Notes under the pieces: generated by a model
The model's database searches: none
Told to the model about the DNA's origin: nothing
What the model saw: the letters and a program-made list of their open reading frames with translations, nothing else
Shown: positions 21,789 through 33,409 of the stretch, piece after piece
How the letters are laid out: every line of letters starts with the position of its first letter
Position numbering within the stretch: position 1 is the stretch's first letter
Assembly (NCBI GenBank): GCA_020740775.1
Contig: JAHEWK010000023.1
Coordinates: 310,001 to 374,000 of the forward strand
Source of the DNA: Ilyonectria destructans
Lineage: Eukaryota > Ascomycota > Sordariomycetes > Hypocreales > Nectriaceae
DNA: 64,000 bases
Direction: 5' to 3'
Made by a program: the position numbers and the translations under genes

Positions 21789-23335
21789 TCACTGCTGGTC
21801 CTCATTATCCCTATCTACGCTGATCCTGCCCGCCAATTGAAGAACTTGCCTCCAATTGTCCCCTTCAAGGAGACCCAGAGGAAGAGTTGGCTGATAAATA
21901 CCAGCCTTACTCCACGAACGAAGGCACTGAGCCATGGCTACTATATGGCGTCGCAGGCGAGATCTGAGTGGTGTTACCATCCTCCCGCAACTGCTGAAAT
22001 CTCTCTCCGTTTCGGCAGAAGACGACGCGATAGTGAGAAAGTCAACAGCCATATAAGACAGCCGAGGAAAACGCACAACGCCGACGTCCCTCCACCAAGC
22101 AATCGGGTCAGCTTTGTATGCGATATTGTCCACTGGTGGTTCTGATAGGTACTGATCAAGCTCGTCCTGTGCCGGCAACGCGGCTGACTGCTTTGGCCGT
22201 TTACTTTGTGCCCTTGAGAGCCAGGACAGACCAGTGATCGACTAAATGCCAACCGGCGCTCAATATAGTCCAAGGCACTATTGCTCCCAGCTGCTGAAAC
22301 GGCATCGCAGTCTACCTCATGAGCCATGTTCTTGTACCTCTCTTCCCAGACTCTCGTTAAGCTTCTCTCATAAGTCTTCTTCCATTCTGAGGTCTGACGA
22401 GACGGCAGCTAGTTCCAAAGCTGCTCTAGAGCTCGCCATTTCTTGCACGGGTGGAATACACCTGCCACTATGTAGGCGGTAGAAGTTAGCTTGCCATAGT
22501 AGTCGTTCAGCTTCTTCCATCCCAGCTTGATGTAAATCTTCAAAAGCCTCCGGGTCTTCGCATCCATATCATCGAACAGGTGAACTTCTTCCATGATCTG
22601 TTCGTCATTCTCTTCGATTATCACCCCTTGAACGGCCAGCTCAAGGTGGTCAAGAAGCATCTCCACCACCTGGAAGTACTCATCGAACCCTCCTGAAGTT
22701 GAGCGTTTACCAGCGATGCCCTCGCCCTGGAGTTGCTTTGAGGCGACCTTGAACGGCTGAAGGATCTTCTGAACCGCAGCAACAACCTTCCATTCCTCAA
22801 GGGAAAGCTTTTCTTTCAATATCGCCGGTCTGTCTTGTTCTTTGCCGCCTTGGCTAACCCATCGTTCCTCGATGATGGAAATCATCCTGTTTAAAGCCGA
22901 ACGTTTCAGCAGAGCGCGCGAGGCCATTGCCTCGTCGGATTGCCAACGAGTACAGACATTTTGAACCCATGTAAGGAAAGGTTCATTGGGGGCGGTTTGC
23001 CGTTGAGCTTCATGAAAGTCCTCGAGAAGTTGACTGCTCCTTCGAAGAGCGATGCCAATATTGTGTAGCTTCCCAAACGGCCCAAACTTGCGGTACTTGT
23101 CCACTTTCTCAGCGTTGATGATCTCGGGGACTTGGCACTGATCCTGGCTCTCTTCTGGGGCTGTCTCGAGCTCGAAGCCTTCTTCCATGCTCGGCGCGCC
23201 AAAGTCGTCGTCGGTCCTCAGCTCATTGATGGCGTCGGACAACTGGCGCTGCTCGTCTTCTTCCGTCATAAAGTCCTTATCGCCCCAATGGGCAAGCAGC
23301 TCGTTGAAATTGTCCCTTTTGCTGCCGTACATCAT
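21789..23335 (-). pseudogene. hAT transposase pseudogene, cut by a LINE
   Basis: The minus strand reads from 23335: an acidic stretch, [28 protein letters not shown], then [12 protein letters not shown] to a stop at 22409. The reading continues in other frames through about 22330-22180. It ends with the hAT dimerisation segment (RFPRLSYMAVDFLTIASSSA, then ETERDFSSCGRM) and a stop at 21789. At least two frameshifts or stops separate these parts. The 5' half, with the BED finger and first catalytic motif, is absent: at 23335 the sequence switches abruptly to LINE sequence. Confidence 0.75.
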
Positions 23336-25245
23336 AGCCTTGAGTCAAAACATTTCACAATCAAGGGACAGGTGGTTCAACCGAAAGACCATGTCAAGAT
23401 CCTAGGAGTCGTCATGGACACCGGGCTCAAGTACAAAGAACATATTGCGAGGGCAGCCTCTAAGGGTTTGAAGGCAGCAATGGAACCGAAGAGGCTAAGG
23501 GGCTTGTCGCCAGCAACAGCAAGACAATTATTCACAGCTACAGTAGCCCCAGTTGTGTACTATGCCTCCAACCTGTGGATGCATCGGGTCAAAGACAGAC
23601 TCAAAGGACCGATCAACCGGATTCAGAAAGCGGGAGCACAGGCAATTGTTGGGACGTTTAGGACCGTGGCAACAAGCGTGGCAGAAGCAGAAGCCCACAT
23701 TGCTCCAGCACAACAAAGGTTTTGGAAGAGGGCAATCAAGATATGGACGAATATCCTCACCTTGCCCGATACCAATCCTCTTCGCAGAATGACATCTCGC
23801 ATACGAATGTTCAGAAGATCTCACCGGTCACCGCTCTACCAGGTAGCAACGACTCTAGTTGATATCCCAATGGAACAGCTGGAAACCATTCAACCACTTA
23901 CGCTAGCGCCATGGGAAGAACGAGTGGAAGCTACTACCGATGGGACAGCAGCGAGAGAGGCAGAAGCAGGTTGGGCTATATGCGTCGCGGTGAGCAGCTC
24001 CGCGCGGAACGGCATAGGAGGTGTTGGCGGAGCAATCCAGATTCCGTTGTCCATGCGAGGCGGTCCGAAACTCCAGACCTTCTCGTTCACCCTTGGTCTG
24101 AGAACAGAACAGAACCCGTACAGCGGAGAACTCGCGGCGATGGAATATGCTTTGAGGCGAGCCCTACCATACTTCAAATATCGCAGCGTCGCACTGATCA
24201 CGAGCAACAAAGCTGCTGCACTCTCCCTTAGGCAACCCCGTCAGCAATCCGGGCAGGAATATATACGCTGTATCTATGATTCGATTGAAGAGCTGCGGGA
24301 AGGTGGAAATGTTGTAAAGGCTCTGTGGCTACCCTCAAGCGGCGAGAACAAGCTTCTCAAGCATGCCAAAGAGGAGGCCCGGAAGGCAACACAGCAAGGA
24401 GCCACCCCTGAAAAACAGTGCTCTAGCATGAGGTCGACGACGCTCAGAATTGCGCAATCGAAAGTCGACGCTAATAGGACACTGCCGGAAAAAGTTGGAA
24501 GACACTCCAAGCGAATAGACGCAGCACTGCCAGGCAAACACACGAAACAACTCTATGACCAGCTATCATGGAAGGAAGCGAATGTGCTGGCGCAACTCAG
24601 AACGGGCATGGCAAGACTAAACTCGTACCTCTTTCACATCAAAGCTGCATCGTCGGACCAGTGTGATTGTGGACAAGCGAGAGAAACGGTTGAACACTTC
24701 CTCTTCCGATGCCGAAAGTGGACGGCATACCGTACAGAGATGCTTGAATGCACTAGCACCCAGAGGAGCAATGTCTCTTTTTATCTTGGTGGAAAGTCAC
24801 CATCTGATGACCAAAAATGGACGCCAAACATGAAGGCCGTTCAAAGCGACAATCCGATTTGCATTGGCCACAGGCCGCCTCGATGCAAGCTAACTAGGGA
24901 GACAGGCCTCTCTCTATCAACCCCCTTACACCCCTACTATTTCAACTCCACCCCACCCTCACCCCGTGCCAAAATAGCGAACACCGCTTCAGCCGCCGTG
25001 GATAGGACACTGAACACTTGAAGAATAGGCTTCAAGCTAGTTCGCCGTTAACACTACTAACCCATGGGAACCCACAAGGAAGAAGGAATATGCGATACGC
25101 AAGGAAGTATAAGCAACAAGAGGACTCAATATGGGCTGAAGGAGACCATGACACAATTTGGGCAATGTACGTGTATATTAGTAATTAGTGCCCTTTCGGC
25201 TCTAGTGCCGCCGGGCGTAATAAATTGTATTGTATTGTATTGTAT
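23336..25245 (+). mobile_element. 5'-truncated Tad-type LINE with (TGTAT)n tail
   Basis: The LINE begins inside the reverse-transcriptase domain (FTIKGQVVQPKDHVKILG) and continues through the thumb and the RNase H region (RTEQNPYSGELAAMEYAL, then ITSNKAA). It ends with a C-terminal zinc-knuckle-like CDCGQARETVEHFLF followed by RCRKW. A continuous frame runs to 25021, but its first 70 codons (23132-23335) are antisense hAT sequence. After about 24850 the LINE reading leaves this frame. The 3' end is GCCGGGCGTAATAAAT plus four TGTAT units. 5' truncation is usual for target-primed insertion. It is closely related to the copy at 40590-42535. Confidence 0.85.
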
Positions 25246-25513
25246 CCAAGTCCACTGCAAATTGCCTCCAACCCAATTACATTAATGAGTGAACCATTCT
25301 TATGAGGTTTTGACAGCTGTAAGTATAGCATCACGTCACGGTTTGAAAGACTAGGATATCAATCGAGACTTCGACATGGCGGAAGAAGAAAGACTGACAG
25401 ATCAGTCAAGATTCATTAAGGTATAAAAAAAATAAAAATAAAATAAAAAAGAGGCATCAAAAACCCTCCCAGGTCGCCCAAATCACCGTAACTCCCATTC
25501 TCATTACCACGTT
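25246..25513. other. Short intergenic stretch with A-rich tract
   Basis: It lies between the LINE tail and the stop of the RGS gene. It contains an A/T microsatellite (AAAATAAAATAAAA type) near 25424-25451, which probably lies in the RGS 3' region. No gene seen. Confidence 0.4.
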
Positions 25514-27440
25514 TCAACGAGTCGCGGGAGTTCCATTTCCAGCCTCAAGGGTATCGTTAGAGTCAATAGAGCATCGTCGGTCCTTAACAAACTTTGGCCA
25601 AGTGTTAGTCAAGACAAGGTACTTAATGCTTCCTTCAGCGTCATCAAAAATCGTGGCATCAAAGCCGTCGGGGATATCACCACAGTAGAGGGCCTTATCC
25701 CCAACGTGCTCCGTATCGTTAATCGACTCGGTCATAATGCCAGTCTCAGATCCATGGGACGACGCGGAGGAGGATTTAATGTTGGTGGCGGTCATCGCAA
25801 AAGAGTCGAATGGTGTGGCCGGGTCAATCTGGCGCTTCTCGCCGTACAGGATGCGGGCAGAGCTTTCGAAGACAGCCTTCAGCTTCTTCAGGTCTTGTGA
25901 AGACAGGTTGATCTGAAACTCGGCATCGCGGGAGCTGACAAAGTTGGTATAAATGCGGAGAGCGCTGTTGAATCGCTCGCGGACAAGCTCCTGGACAGCG
26001 GCATTCTTGATCTTCTCGGGGTCGCGAACAGCTGGAGGCACCGAAGACTTCCACCCTGCGACAGCTCTCAAGAAGGCGATGTTCTCACCAGAGAAATCTC
26101 GAAGCGCAGAGAACTGCTGGAGAGGCTCGGGGTTTCGCTCAAGAACGTACTCAAGAGCTTCCATGGTAAGGATACTCTCGCCAGAGCCATTGCTCTTGAC
26201 GGAGCCGTCCTTTGACCAGGCAGTCAGGGCTGAGCCAGCCATAGTGGTAGATGCAGTAGCGATAGACCTAGCACCCTTTTCGACAGGCTTCGTGTTGAGC
26301 TGCCATTGGGCGATTGAGTCGAGAGTTTCCTGTCGCAAGGTCTGGTGCCGGATGACCTCCCAGCAGGGCAGAAAGACGGTAAAGATCTCAAGCATCATGA
26401 TTGAGACGGCAATCCTTCACGTAGTTAGCCTTGCATGTTCTATGCTTGACTGATATATGTCGAGATGGTTTACCATTGAGGAGGAACCCAGACGTGGTTT
26501 ACGGGAGCCATGGCAGGGACGTGTAACGCAATTAGCCACATAGGGGTAGCACGAAGGCTGTCAGGATCAGTGAGGAGTCGGGCATATCCTTCTCAAGGGA
26601 TACTGACCTGGCAAGGCAGCAAGCAATGGTTTGGGCTCTCCATCCCTGGGTGTCGTTGATACAACGGGCCTTCCACAGAATGTACGGGGCGACGATCCAT
26701 GCCCAGAAGAATTGCCAAAAGACGGACGGCCACCTAGTATACAGTCGGTATCGAGTTAAATCTCGGGGGAATACTAGACGTACCATTCCCAGCCGCGGCC
26801 CATCTGAGACATCTGGTAGTCCTTGGTGCCAGTGACCTCAGTACCCGGGATGCCAAAGGAGGGATGAAACTTTCGCGAGATAAGGAACATGAAGATTGTG
26901 AGGAAGAGCTTTGCGAGTTAGTTATGAATCAAGTACTGCAATGTAGAATACAATTCGTACCTGGAAAGCCATGCCGGCGCCGACAAGGACTAGAATCTTC
27001 TTGTACTCGAGCAATTGGAAGCGACCTTTGAGCGAGCTGGGTTTGGGTCGTTGGGTCTTGGACGGATCTTTCTCCATAGCAAAGAGCTTCTTCTGAGTCT
27101 TGGCGACATGGAGGAATCGACTGTTGGAAGCGTGGAACAATGCAATACCGAAGGGAAGATAGGTGCTCATGACCCAGAATTCGAGCTCGGGCGTAGCGAG
27201 CGGGAAGTAGACGTAACCGGTTTGGACGGCGCCCCAGTAGAGATGGAGAAGGATAATAGCAGCAAACGATAACGGCAGGCCTCGAATCCTAAGCAAAGGC
27301 ATATCGCGACGGCGCCAGAGGAAGTACATTCCGCCTGCGAGCATAAAGGTCCAGGCGAAGGTGAAGACGATCCAGAATATGCCGAGGGCATCGAGCCGAG
27401 GCTCGGCCTTTGCCGTGTCCTTGGAACCTGACTCCACCAT
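25514..27440 (-). CDS. Seven-transmembrane RGS-domain protein, five exons
   Basis: A regulator of heterotrimeric G proteins at the membrane; the RGS domain speeds GTP hydrolysis on G-alpha. Exons are 27440-26961, 26908-26784, 26733-26608, 26557-26474 and 26414-25514. The introns (52, 50, 50, 59 nt) start GTACGA, GTACGT, GTCAGT and GTAAAC and end in AG. The joined frame is exact: 571 aa. Hydrophobic segments lie near residues 18-42, 57-78, 86-104, 148-172, about 205-230, about 246-262 and 272-292. The RGS domain is near 354-463 ([20 protein letters not shown] at its start). The tail of about 110 residues is Ser/Asp-rich. This 7TM-plus-RGS layout resembles plant RGS1 and fungal receptor-type RGS proteins; which fungal ortholog is not settled. 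No lesion is seen, although transposons lie on both sides. Confidence 0.88.
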
Positions 27441-28134
27441 TTTATTGTGTAGGTTAAAAAACGGGGGGATCGGGGCTCTCAAAGACGATGGATGTTTGAG
27501 GGAAGGGAAGCAAGTAATGAACGTGGTGAAAGGAATGTGTGGTCTCCGCTACAGTGCAGAGAAGCGGAGATGACGATGTATTATGTATTGTTGGTGATGA
27601 GATGGGACGGGAGCGTCTGAGAGAGCCACAAGCGCTGTGAGGGCGAGCAAACAAGCCTAGTCAACCACCACGAAGAGAAATCAGAAATCGCGCGGCCGAT
27701 AACCCCGTAACCCCCTGGCGCCCGGTACTTGGCATCTGGTCGGGAGCCCGATCACTCGAGCTAGTCCCTCCCCCGATCGCGTCGATCCTGGCCTCTTCTG
27801 AAGTACTATGTAGGGCTGCTTTAACCTTGGCTTTCCGAAACCCACCAGTCCGGGAGGCTGGCAATATTTGTCGGAGGAGGCCCCAGCTCCCCGTGCTGGG
27901 CATGCTCGTCCGTGCTGGGCGCTCAGACGGGGACGTGCAGCCCCTTACCGACAGCGAGTGTCAAGGCCATGGATATGCCAGCGGACGTCCCCTTGCGCAA
28001 ATGTAGATCGTCGCAATAGCTCAAAGTGACCGGCTGCATGTTATTGCTTTTCCAACAGCGCAAGGGCGGCAGGCCGTGGCTGAGCCAACAGGCAAAGATC
28101 TGCAGCAAGACGATGGGCCTCCACCAACCACGAG
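27441..28134. other. Upstream region of the RGS gene
   Basis: The promoter and 5' leader of the RGS gene should lie here. No clear TATA box is seen. CCGTGCTGGGC is repeated near 27890 and 27910. A 74-codon minus-strand frame ending at 27923 contains SAGISMALTLA, faintly like a Lon protease active site, but is too short to support. Confidence 0.35.
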
Positions 28135-28154
28135 CAGCGCTCATCATAAATCAA
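28135..28154 (+). repeat. hAT 2 left terminal inverted repeat
   Basis: CAGCGCTCATCATAAATCAA, identical to the reverse complement of 31243-31262. Confidence 0.9.
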
Positions 28155-28272
28155 TCAAATCAACTTTGGGGTAAAAGTTGATTTGTTTGATTTGATTGGC
28201 CACTCTCAATCAACTGTATGGGCGACCTATATACCTAGTATGTGAAGGTATTTCGCCGACCCCAAGTCTCAA

Positions 28273-30938
28273 TTACCTACCTACCCAACTGCCTAGCTTT
28301 ACCCCGCCGTGTCGGACCCAGTTCCTCAGGCAATGAACTCGCTCCAGCGTATCCGCGCCCATTGAGAGCCTTTGAGATGTTAGCGTCAGCTTGGCCAGGC
28401 TGAACTGTCTCTCGCAGTCAGTCGCCATCGCCGGAATGGCAAAGACGTCCAAGGCAAAGCTGCTTAATATCGGGAATGAAGGCTTGTGGTCTCTCCACCA
28501 TTGGATCGGCTCCTGCGTATCTTGTGGCTCGAGACGGAGGTACTTGTCCAGCTCGCTGACAGTGCCGCCCGTTGCAAATATCTTCTCGTTCTGCTGTTGA
28601 TCCATTGGGTGTATTGGTCATCCTCCTTACCCATTTTCATTGATAAAGGAGCGGACTTGGACTGTTCCTTGTCCTTCTGCTGGCTTGTATGATACCACCG
28701 CGCGAAGTAGTCCTTTATGCCTGCCTTCGCATCGCGAACCCAGGCCAATTGCTCCTCAGTGACCCAAGTAGCCTCCAACCAGCTGATGCCGAATCTCGGA
28801 TGAAGGATGACTGCTGCCGCGAACAAGGGAGACTCTCCGAGCTTGCTGTAATACTCATCCAGCTTCTTCCAGCCGTTGTTGATAGATGCCCGGATATATG
28901 CTCGGTGGTCTGCTGGTAATGAGCTCTTCTGGGAGACCTCATACGCCAGTGACTTATCAAGCGCCGCATATTCAGTCTGAGAGCGCTCTGGCAACGCAGA
29001 CACCGTGAATCTTGACATTTGGCTTCGCTGTTGAGATACATAAACCTCATCGTCATCGAAGCGAGCAGGGCGACGACGGGCACGGGTCGGCCGGGTTTTG
29101 GACTCCGTCAGAGGCGTAGACGCTATTCCAATCGGTTCAAGGTCATATAGATTCGTCACCCTTATTGTCTCGGTTGTAACCTCATTGTAGAAGCCCTTCC
29201 AGTCCTCAAAATGCTCGAGCAGGTATTCCATCCCTACCAAAACTTCCCAGAGGCGCCCGTGGCCGTCGCCTTTACCCCAGCCTTGGGTTCGCATCGTCTG
29301 AAGGTATAGAGGCGTAAGAATCTCGTTGACCTCGCCCAGAACGCGCCAATCCTCGTTGGATAAGATGTCATCAGCAGGGATGCGTTTTGCTTCGTCTTGC
29401 TCGCCTTCGAGTGCAAAGTTGAAGGCCCTGATGTCAGTCTGCTTCCGCAGAGCCCTCTCAATCATCATATAAGTAGAATTCCACCGCGTGTCATTGTTCA
29501 AGACGACCTCAAGCTCGGCAGTTGATTCCTCGCAAAGACGGTATCCTTCGTACTCCTGCTCGTGAGCAATGCGCTTGAAATATTCGCTGCGCTGAGGTGA
29601 CGATCTGATGAACTTGACGATATTGTGGAGCTTCCCAATTGGACCCTTTGAACGCCAATGGCGAAGATCTTGCTCCGGAAGACCTCTCATGCCGTTAATA
29701 TCTGACTCTAGCTCGAAAGAGTCGGCGTCTTTGCCGAAAAGAAACGCACGGGCAACAAGGTTAAGAACATGGCCGTAGCAACGCATCCGACGGGCCTTAA
29801 TATCAGCAGGCCTAATCGAAGGGTCAAGCTGCCTGTAGAAGTAGTGCAGACAAGTATCATTCGTGGCCAGGTTGTCAGAAATGACAGTCCCAATCTGTCC
29901 TCGAATCTCCCACAGTTGAACGACGTCGAACAGTGTATCAGCAAGGTTCTCACCACTATGAGTACCTAACTGACGACGTAGAGCGAGCAACCTGGACTGT
30001 TGGTGCCCGAGTTTGTCGATGAAGTGTGCAAAAACAGCCATTATCGCAAGGCGGTTCGGTGATGTCCAGAGATCAAAGCTGATGTGAATTTTCGTTAGGG
30101 CACTGCCCAGCTCCGCTTTGATGATATCCCTCTTAGAGTCAAAGATCCTCTGTAGCTCTCTGGTAATCGAACTGCTACTCCAAGGAATCTGAAGCGCTAA
30201 TTCATGGTCGAACCGATAAAAGAGCTCCTTCAGAAACCTGTGCTCAAATATTGTAAATGGCACGTCACTGTCAATGACAAACCCAACACTTAGTTCTTGT
30301 ACAGCTTTGACCTTTGCCCTTGGTATCATGCTCTGGTCAAGCCGCGGTCGTTTGGGGGTTGCTTGAGAGTGGAGATCGATCGCGCTATCGTCGCTGGGGC
30401 TTGACTGGCTCGCTGGGGTGATCCGGTGAGCTCTGCGCAAGTCAGTAGATGGATACAGTATGTCAGTGTAGGGGACGAATACATACTTCCGAAGATGATC
30501 TGCTGCAGAAGATGTAGCTTGTACTGAGAAAAATTCCGGTCGACCCTTCGTGTCACATCGACTGCAGCACCACACATGACCGATTGGCTGCTCCCGGTGA
30601 TTCAATTCGACGAAGAACATGCCGTGCGATTTGATCCAGCTTTTTCTGCCTTTTGCACCCTTCCGAGCTAGTGAAGCTTCTTGGACGAAGCGACGGTTTT
30701 TCCAGACGACCTTCGGTAGGTCCTCAATAGTCGGGTTAGCAGGCAGCTCTCCGACGGCAGCCTCCTCGAGCTGCTGGGCCACAGTCCTTGGTTGTGATAG
30801 TCGCGAGAACGCAGAAGGAAAGAGTGGCGTGGGGCAAGGCGTTGAAATCTCCGGCAGAAGACTCGCCGGTGAAGAGAGCGCTGGCGAGTCCGGCATCTTG
30901 TCGCTGGTGTCATGTGGTGTTGATGGCGAAGTTGACAC
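28273..30938 (-). pseudogene. hAT transposase, intact except one frameshift
   Basis: From ATG 30938 an 824-codon frame covers a Ser/Pro-rich N-terminus, a BED-type zinc finger (WCCSRC, then ADHLRK), and the RNase H-like core (ISFDLWTSPNRLAIM, ISDNLATND, CYGHVLNLVARAF, GPIGKLHNIV, NNDTRWNSTY). Near 28600 a one-base shift moves reading into the frame of 28605-28273. That frame supplies the dimerisation domain (ILSSFALDVFAIPAMATD, then CERQFSLAKL) and the natural stop. A 54-nt stretch (about 30489-30436) with GTATGT...GCGCAG borders and no stop could be an intron. With a single lesion this is the freshest hAT gene in the window; loss of the C-terminal domain normally abolishes activity. Confidence 0.85.
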
Positions 30939-31242
30939 GTCGCGGTAGGATGCAGGGCGTGTCAGCTGGTCCAGGGTTTGGTGGGGTTAGCCAGCGATAG
31001 TGGGTACCAATCAGGCTACGACTTTATATGGGAGCAAGAAGTATCACCTATCTGTGACCATCTTGTACAGGGTAGGACCGGCGCAGGGCACGCCATGTTA
31101 ATCTTTTTGGACAGTTCAGATGTAGTATAGCACATATCAACTTTATCAAATCATGTCAACTTGCAAATCGCTGGAATTGATTTGATTGAAGCGAGGAATC
31201 GGCTGGGTTGATTGATTTGATTGGGGTGATTGATTGATTGAG

Positions 31243-31262
31243 TTGATTTATGATGAGCGCTG
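31243..31262 (-). repeat. hAT 2 right terminal inverted repeat
   Basis: Perfect inverse of the left 20-bp end; begins with CAG-N-G as in many hAT elements. Confidence 0.9.
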
Positions 31263-31265
31263 CCA

Positions 31266-31452
31266 CTATCTCCGTGTCTCTTAGTCCCAGAACGCCCGCA
31301 TCCCCTGCCCGCTCCTGCATGATATATTTGTCGGGAACTTAAACTGAGAAAGTATCATACCTGACAAGTTTTTGCCTTTCGTCATAGCGTTAGAGTTGGA
31401 CCTAGTTGCGGACTTTGTAAGCTGGCTGACAGTTTTCGCCTTTTTAAGCTTA
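31266..31452 (-). repeat. Dispersed repeat, copy A (inverted relative to copy B at 38730-39169)
   Basis: Read on the minus strand, it starts AAGGCGAAAACTGTCAGCCA near 31436 and ends ACTAAGAGACACGGAGATA near 31266. The same landmarks, in the same order, occur on the plus strand at 38741 and 39151. Copy A has one internal 65-bp-type unit where copy B has about five. Its right end directly abuts hAT 2. Confidence 0.8.
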
Positions 31453-32347
31453 ACCTTCATATGGGCCTAGCGGTGACGACGGAACTTCCCGGTTTTGATG
31501 TTACTCGGATTGATTTGTCATGAAGCACTCGGTCGTTTTATTCGGCCGTCGCCGAGAAAGACCTACCGTGGACTTGATGGTACACGCTGTCGGTGCAAAT
31601 CGACCGGTATGGTGACCTCTGGCTGTACCGACCCGCTGGCCGGCCCGATTGGGCCGGCTTTTTCGATGTTGCTTTTATGACTAAAGAGAAATCCAAGGGG
31701 TTCTTTTGTGGGGCTCTAGATTTACGAAGTAATGTCTATCCCCCCGAACTTGCTTTTTGCTATTTTCCCGGCTTTGTCTGTCTTTAACAACGACCACCGC
31801 TCACAAGTATTCGTTCGACTCCGGGTCCTTCTGCAGCCCCGTCGGTGCTCGGCGCCAGTTGTCGAGGTAGAGACCAACATGAAGAAACTGGCCCTTTTGC
31901 TCAACCCAGCAGCAACCATGGCCAGGTCGTGGCGGACGAAAGTTTCAACTGCGGCCTTGCCAGCTGACAGTCTCGTCACCTCCGGGAGACTGCAGTACAG
32001 GAACCGCTAAGATCGCGCACACTTTTATGATCATGAAGCATACGAGAATGATAGTTCCTGCTGATGTTAGGAAACTCACGCTTGGGAAACAATGAGAGTG
32101 GAGTGGCCTCAAATGGCAGGACTAGCAAAATCTTCCTGTGGGACACGTCGTTTGTAATGGTCTTCTGGATAAACGTTAACCCCTCGATTTATCAGCTCTG
32201 CTGTAGGGAAATTACTAATCGGCCCAATGGCCGGTAGCTCGTCTACTTGGATAAATAGCAGAATACCATCCCCTTGGACGGAATATGTTTTGAGTCAGGC
32301 TATTTTATTCCTACAACTGGTTTGTCTGCGTTGTACCAATTCCAACT
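31453..32347 (+). promoter_or_regulatory. Upstream region of the NmrA-like gene
   Basis: No gene is supported in these 895 bases. A TATA-like GATAAATAG lies at 32250-32258, about 90 bases before the ATG at 32348, with a pyrimidine-rich stretch after it; these look like the core promoter of the downstream gene. Confidence 0.4.
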
Positions 32348-33292
32348 ATGGCCCCTACCATCCTTGTCGCCGGCGCCACTGGCAATACCGGACAAGGCGT
32401 TGTTAAAACCTTGTCAGAACTTCTGAAAACCACCACCAACTTTTCCGGACACAGAATCCTTGCTCTTACACGTTCCCCGCTCGGAGCTACAGCACAAAAG
32501 CTCGCCGCATTGCCCCACGTCGAAGTAGCAGATACGAATTGGGCTGAGATCACCCCGGACTGGCTCCGTCACAACAATGTTGTGAGAGCCTTCATTGCTT
32601 CACACGTGAACCCGAATCAATTCGCCGAAGAATCGACATTTCACCTAGCTGCTCTCACAGCAGGCGTTCAGTATGTCGTACGAATCTCAACAACGGCTGC
32701 GAATGTGCGGCCGGATTGCGCTGCCTACTATCCGAGGACGCACTGGGCAATTGAGGCCATGCTGAGCTCGCCGGAATTTGAGGGTCTGCGATGGACTTCG
32801 CTGCAGGCCAATGTCTTTTCGCAATTTTACCTTGGTCCTGCCGCCACGTTGATCAAGAACTTCCGCAAGACCGGGAAGCAGGATACCCTAAGGCTTATGG
32901 CTTCAGAGGATGCGCCTGTTGGCATCATCGACTCGAATGAAGTCGGAGTTTTCGCAGCTCACCTCTTGACCGCGGATGATGTTATGCCGCACAACAAGGC
33001 TAAATACGTCTTGAACGGACCAGAGGATATGACTGGGCGGCAGACTGTATCAATGGTTGAGCAGTATATTGGAACGAAAGTTGAAGATGTTCGCTTTCAG
33101 GACCTATCATTTCTCGACCACCAGGCAGCCCAAGCTCCGGAGTCAAAAACCCTCATTCTATCGATCAAGCATGCTCTGGACACAGCGTGGGAAGGGAAGT
33201 GTACAGCTTCCACGACAAGCAAAGAGGTCTTTCAGCTTGCTGCACCGAAAAATGCGCCTGCTGAAGTTTTTAAGATGATGCTGGAGGAATAG
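32348..33292 (+). CDS. NmrA-like NAD(P)-binding protein
   Basis: Single exon, 314 aa, intact. A Rossmann fold begins at residue 3 with TILVAGATGNTGQG, the GxxGxxG dinucleotide motif of NmrA/isoflavone-reductase-like atypical SDRs. Later NmrA-type features are VRISTTAAN, the helix YPRTHWAIEAML (an SDR-like Tyr is present but the YxxxK pair is not), WTSLQANVFSQFYLG, and a C-terminal substrate-side region. NmrA proteins act as redox sensors or as reductases; the substrate here is unknown. Start choice: ATG 32348 has an A at -3 (AACTATGG) and the glycine motif needs it. The neighbours are transposon remnants on both sides. Confidence 0.85.
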   Translation: MAPTILVAGATGNTGQGVVKTLSELLKTTTNFSGHRILALTRSPLGATAQKLAALPHVEVADTNWAEITPDWLRHNNVVRAFIASHVNPNQFAEESTFHLAALTAGVQYVVRISTTAANVRPDCAAYYPRTHWAIEAMLSSPEFEGLRWTSLQANVFSQFYLGPAATLIKNFRKTGKQDTLRLMASEDAPVGIIDSNEVGVFAAHLLTADDVMPHNKAKYVLNGPEDMTGRQTVSMVEQYIGTKVEDVRFQDLSFLDHQAAQAPESKTLILSIKHALDTAWEGKCTASTTSKEVFQLAAPKNAPAEVFKMMLEE

Positions 33293-33409
33293 GAAAATGC
33301 TCTTACTGAGTCCTACTTTATATACTTGGGTACAAACGTTATGGAGATGGGAAAATAGGCGTGAGAGTGCCTAATAAAACCAATCTCTTAAAACACTCGG
33401 CCGGATCTG

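Larger units (their letters stand above)
28135..31262 (-). mobile_element. hAT element 2, full length
   Basis: A 3128-bp element with perfect 20-bp terminal inverted repeats (CAGCGCTCATCATAAATCAA) and many subterminal TTGATT/AATCAA motifs at both ends. The 8-mers outside the ends (ACCACGAG and CCACTATC) do not match, so the insertion-site duplication has decayed or the ends are offset. One transposase gene on the minus strand fills it. It lies immediately beside the dispersed repeat at 31266-31452. Confidence 0.85.

Noticed and set aside
23132..25021. One 629-aa fusion protein
   Set aside because: Its first 70 codons are antisense hAT sequence; only the LINE part is real.
27923..28147. Possible Lon-protease active site (SAGISMALTLA)
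   Set aside because: Only about ten residues match, the usual preceding PKDGP segment is missing, and the frame overlaps the hAT 2 terminus.
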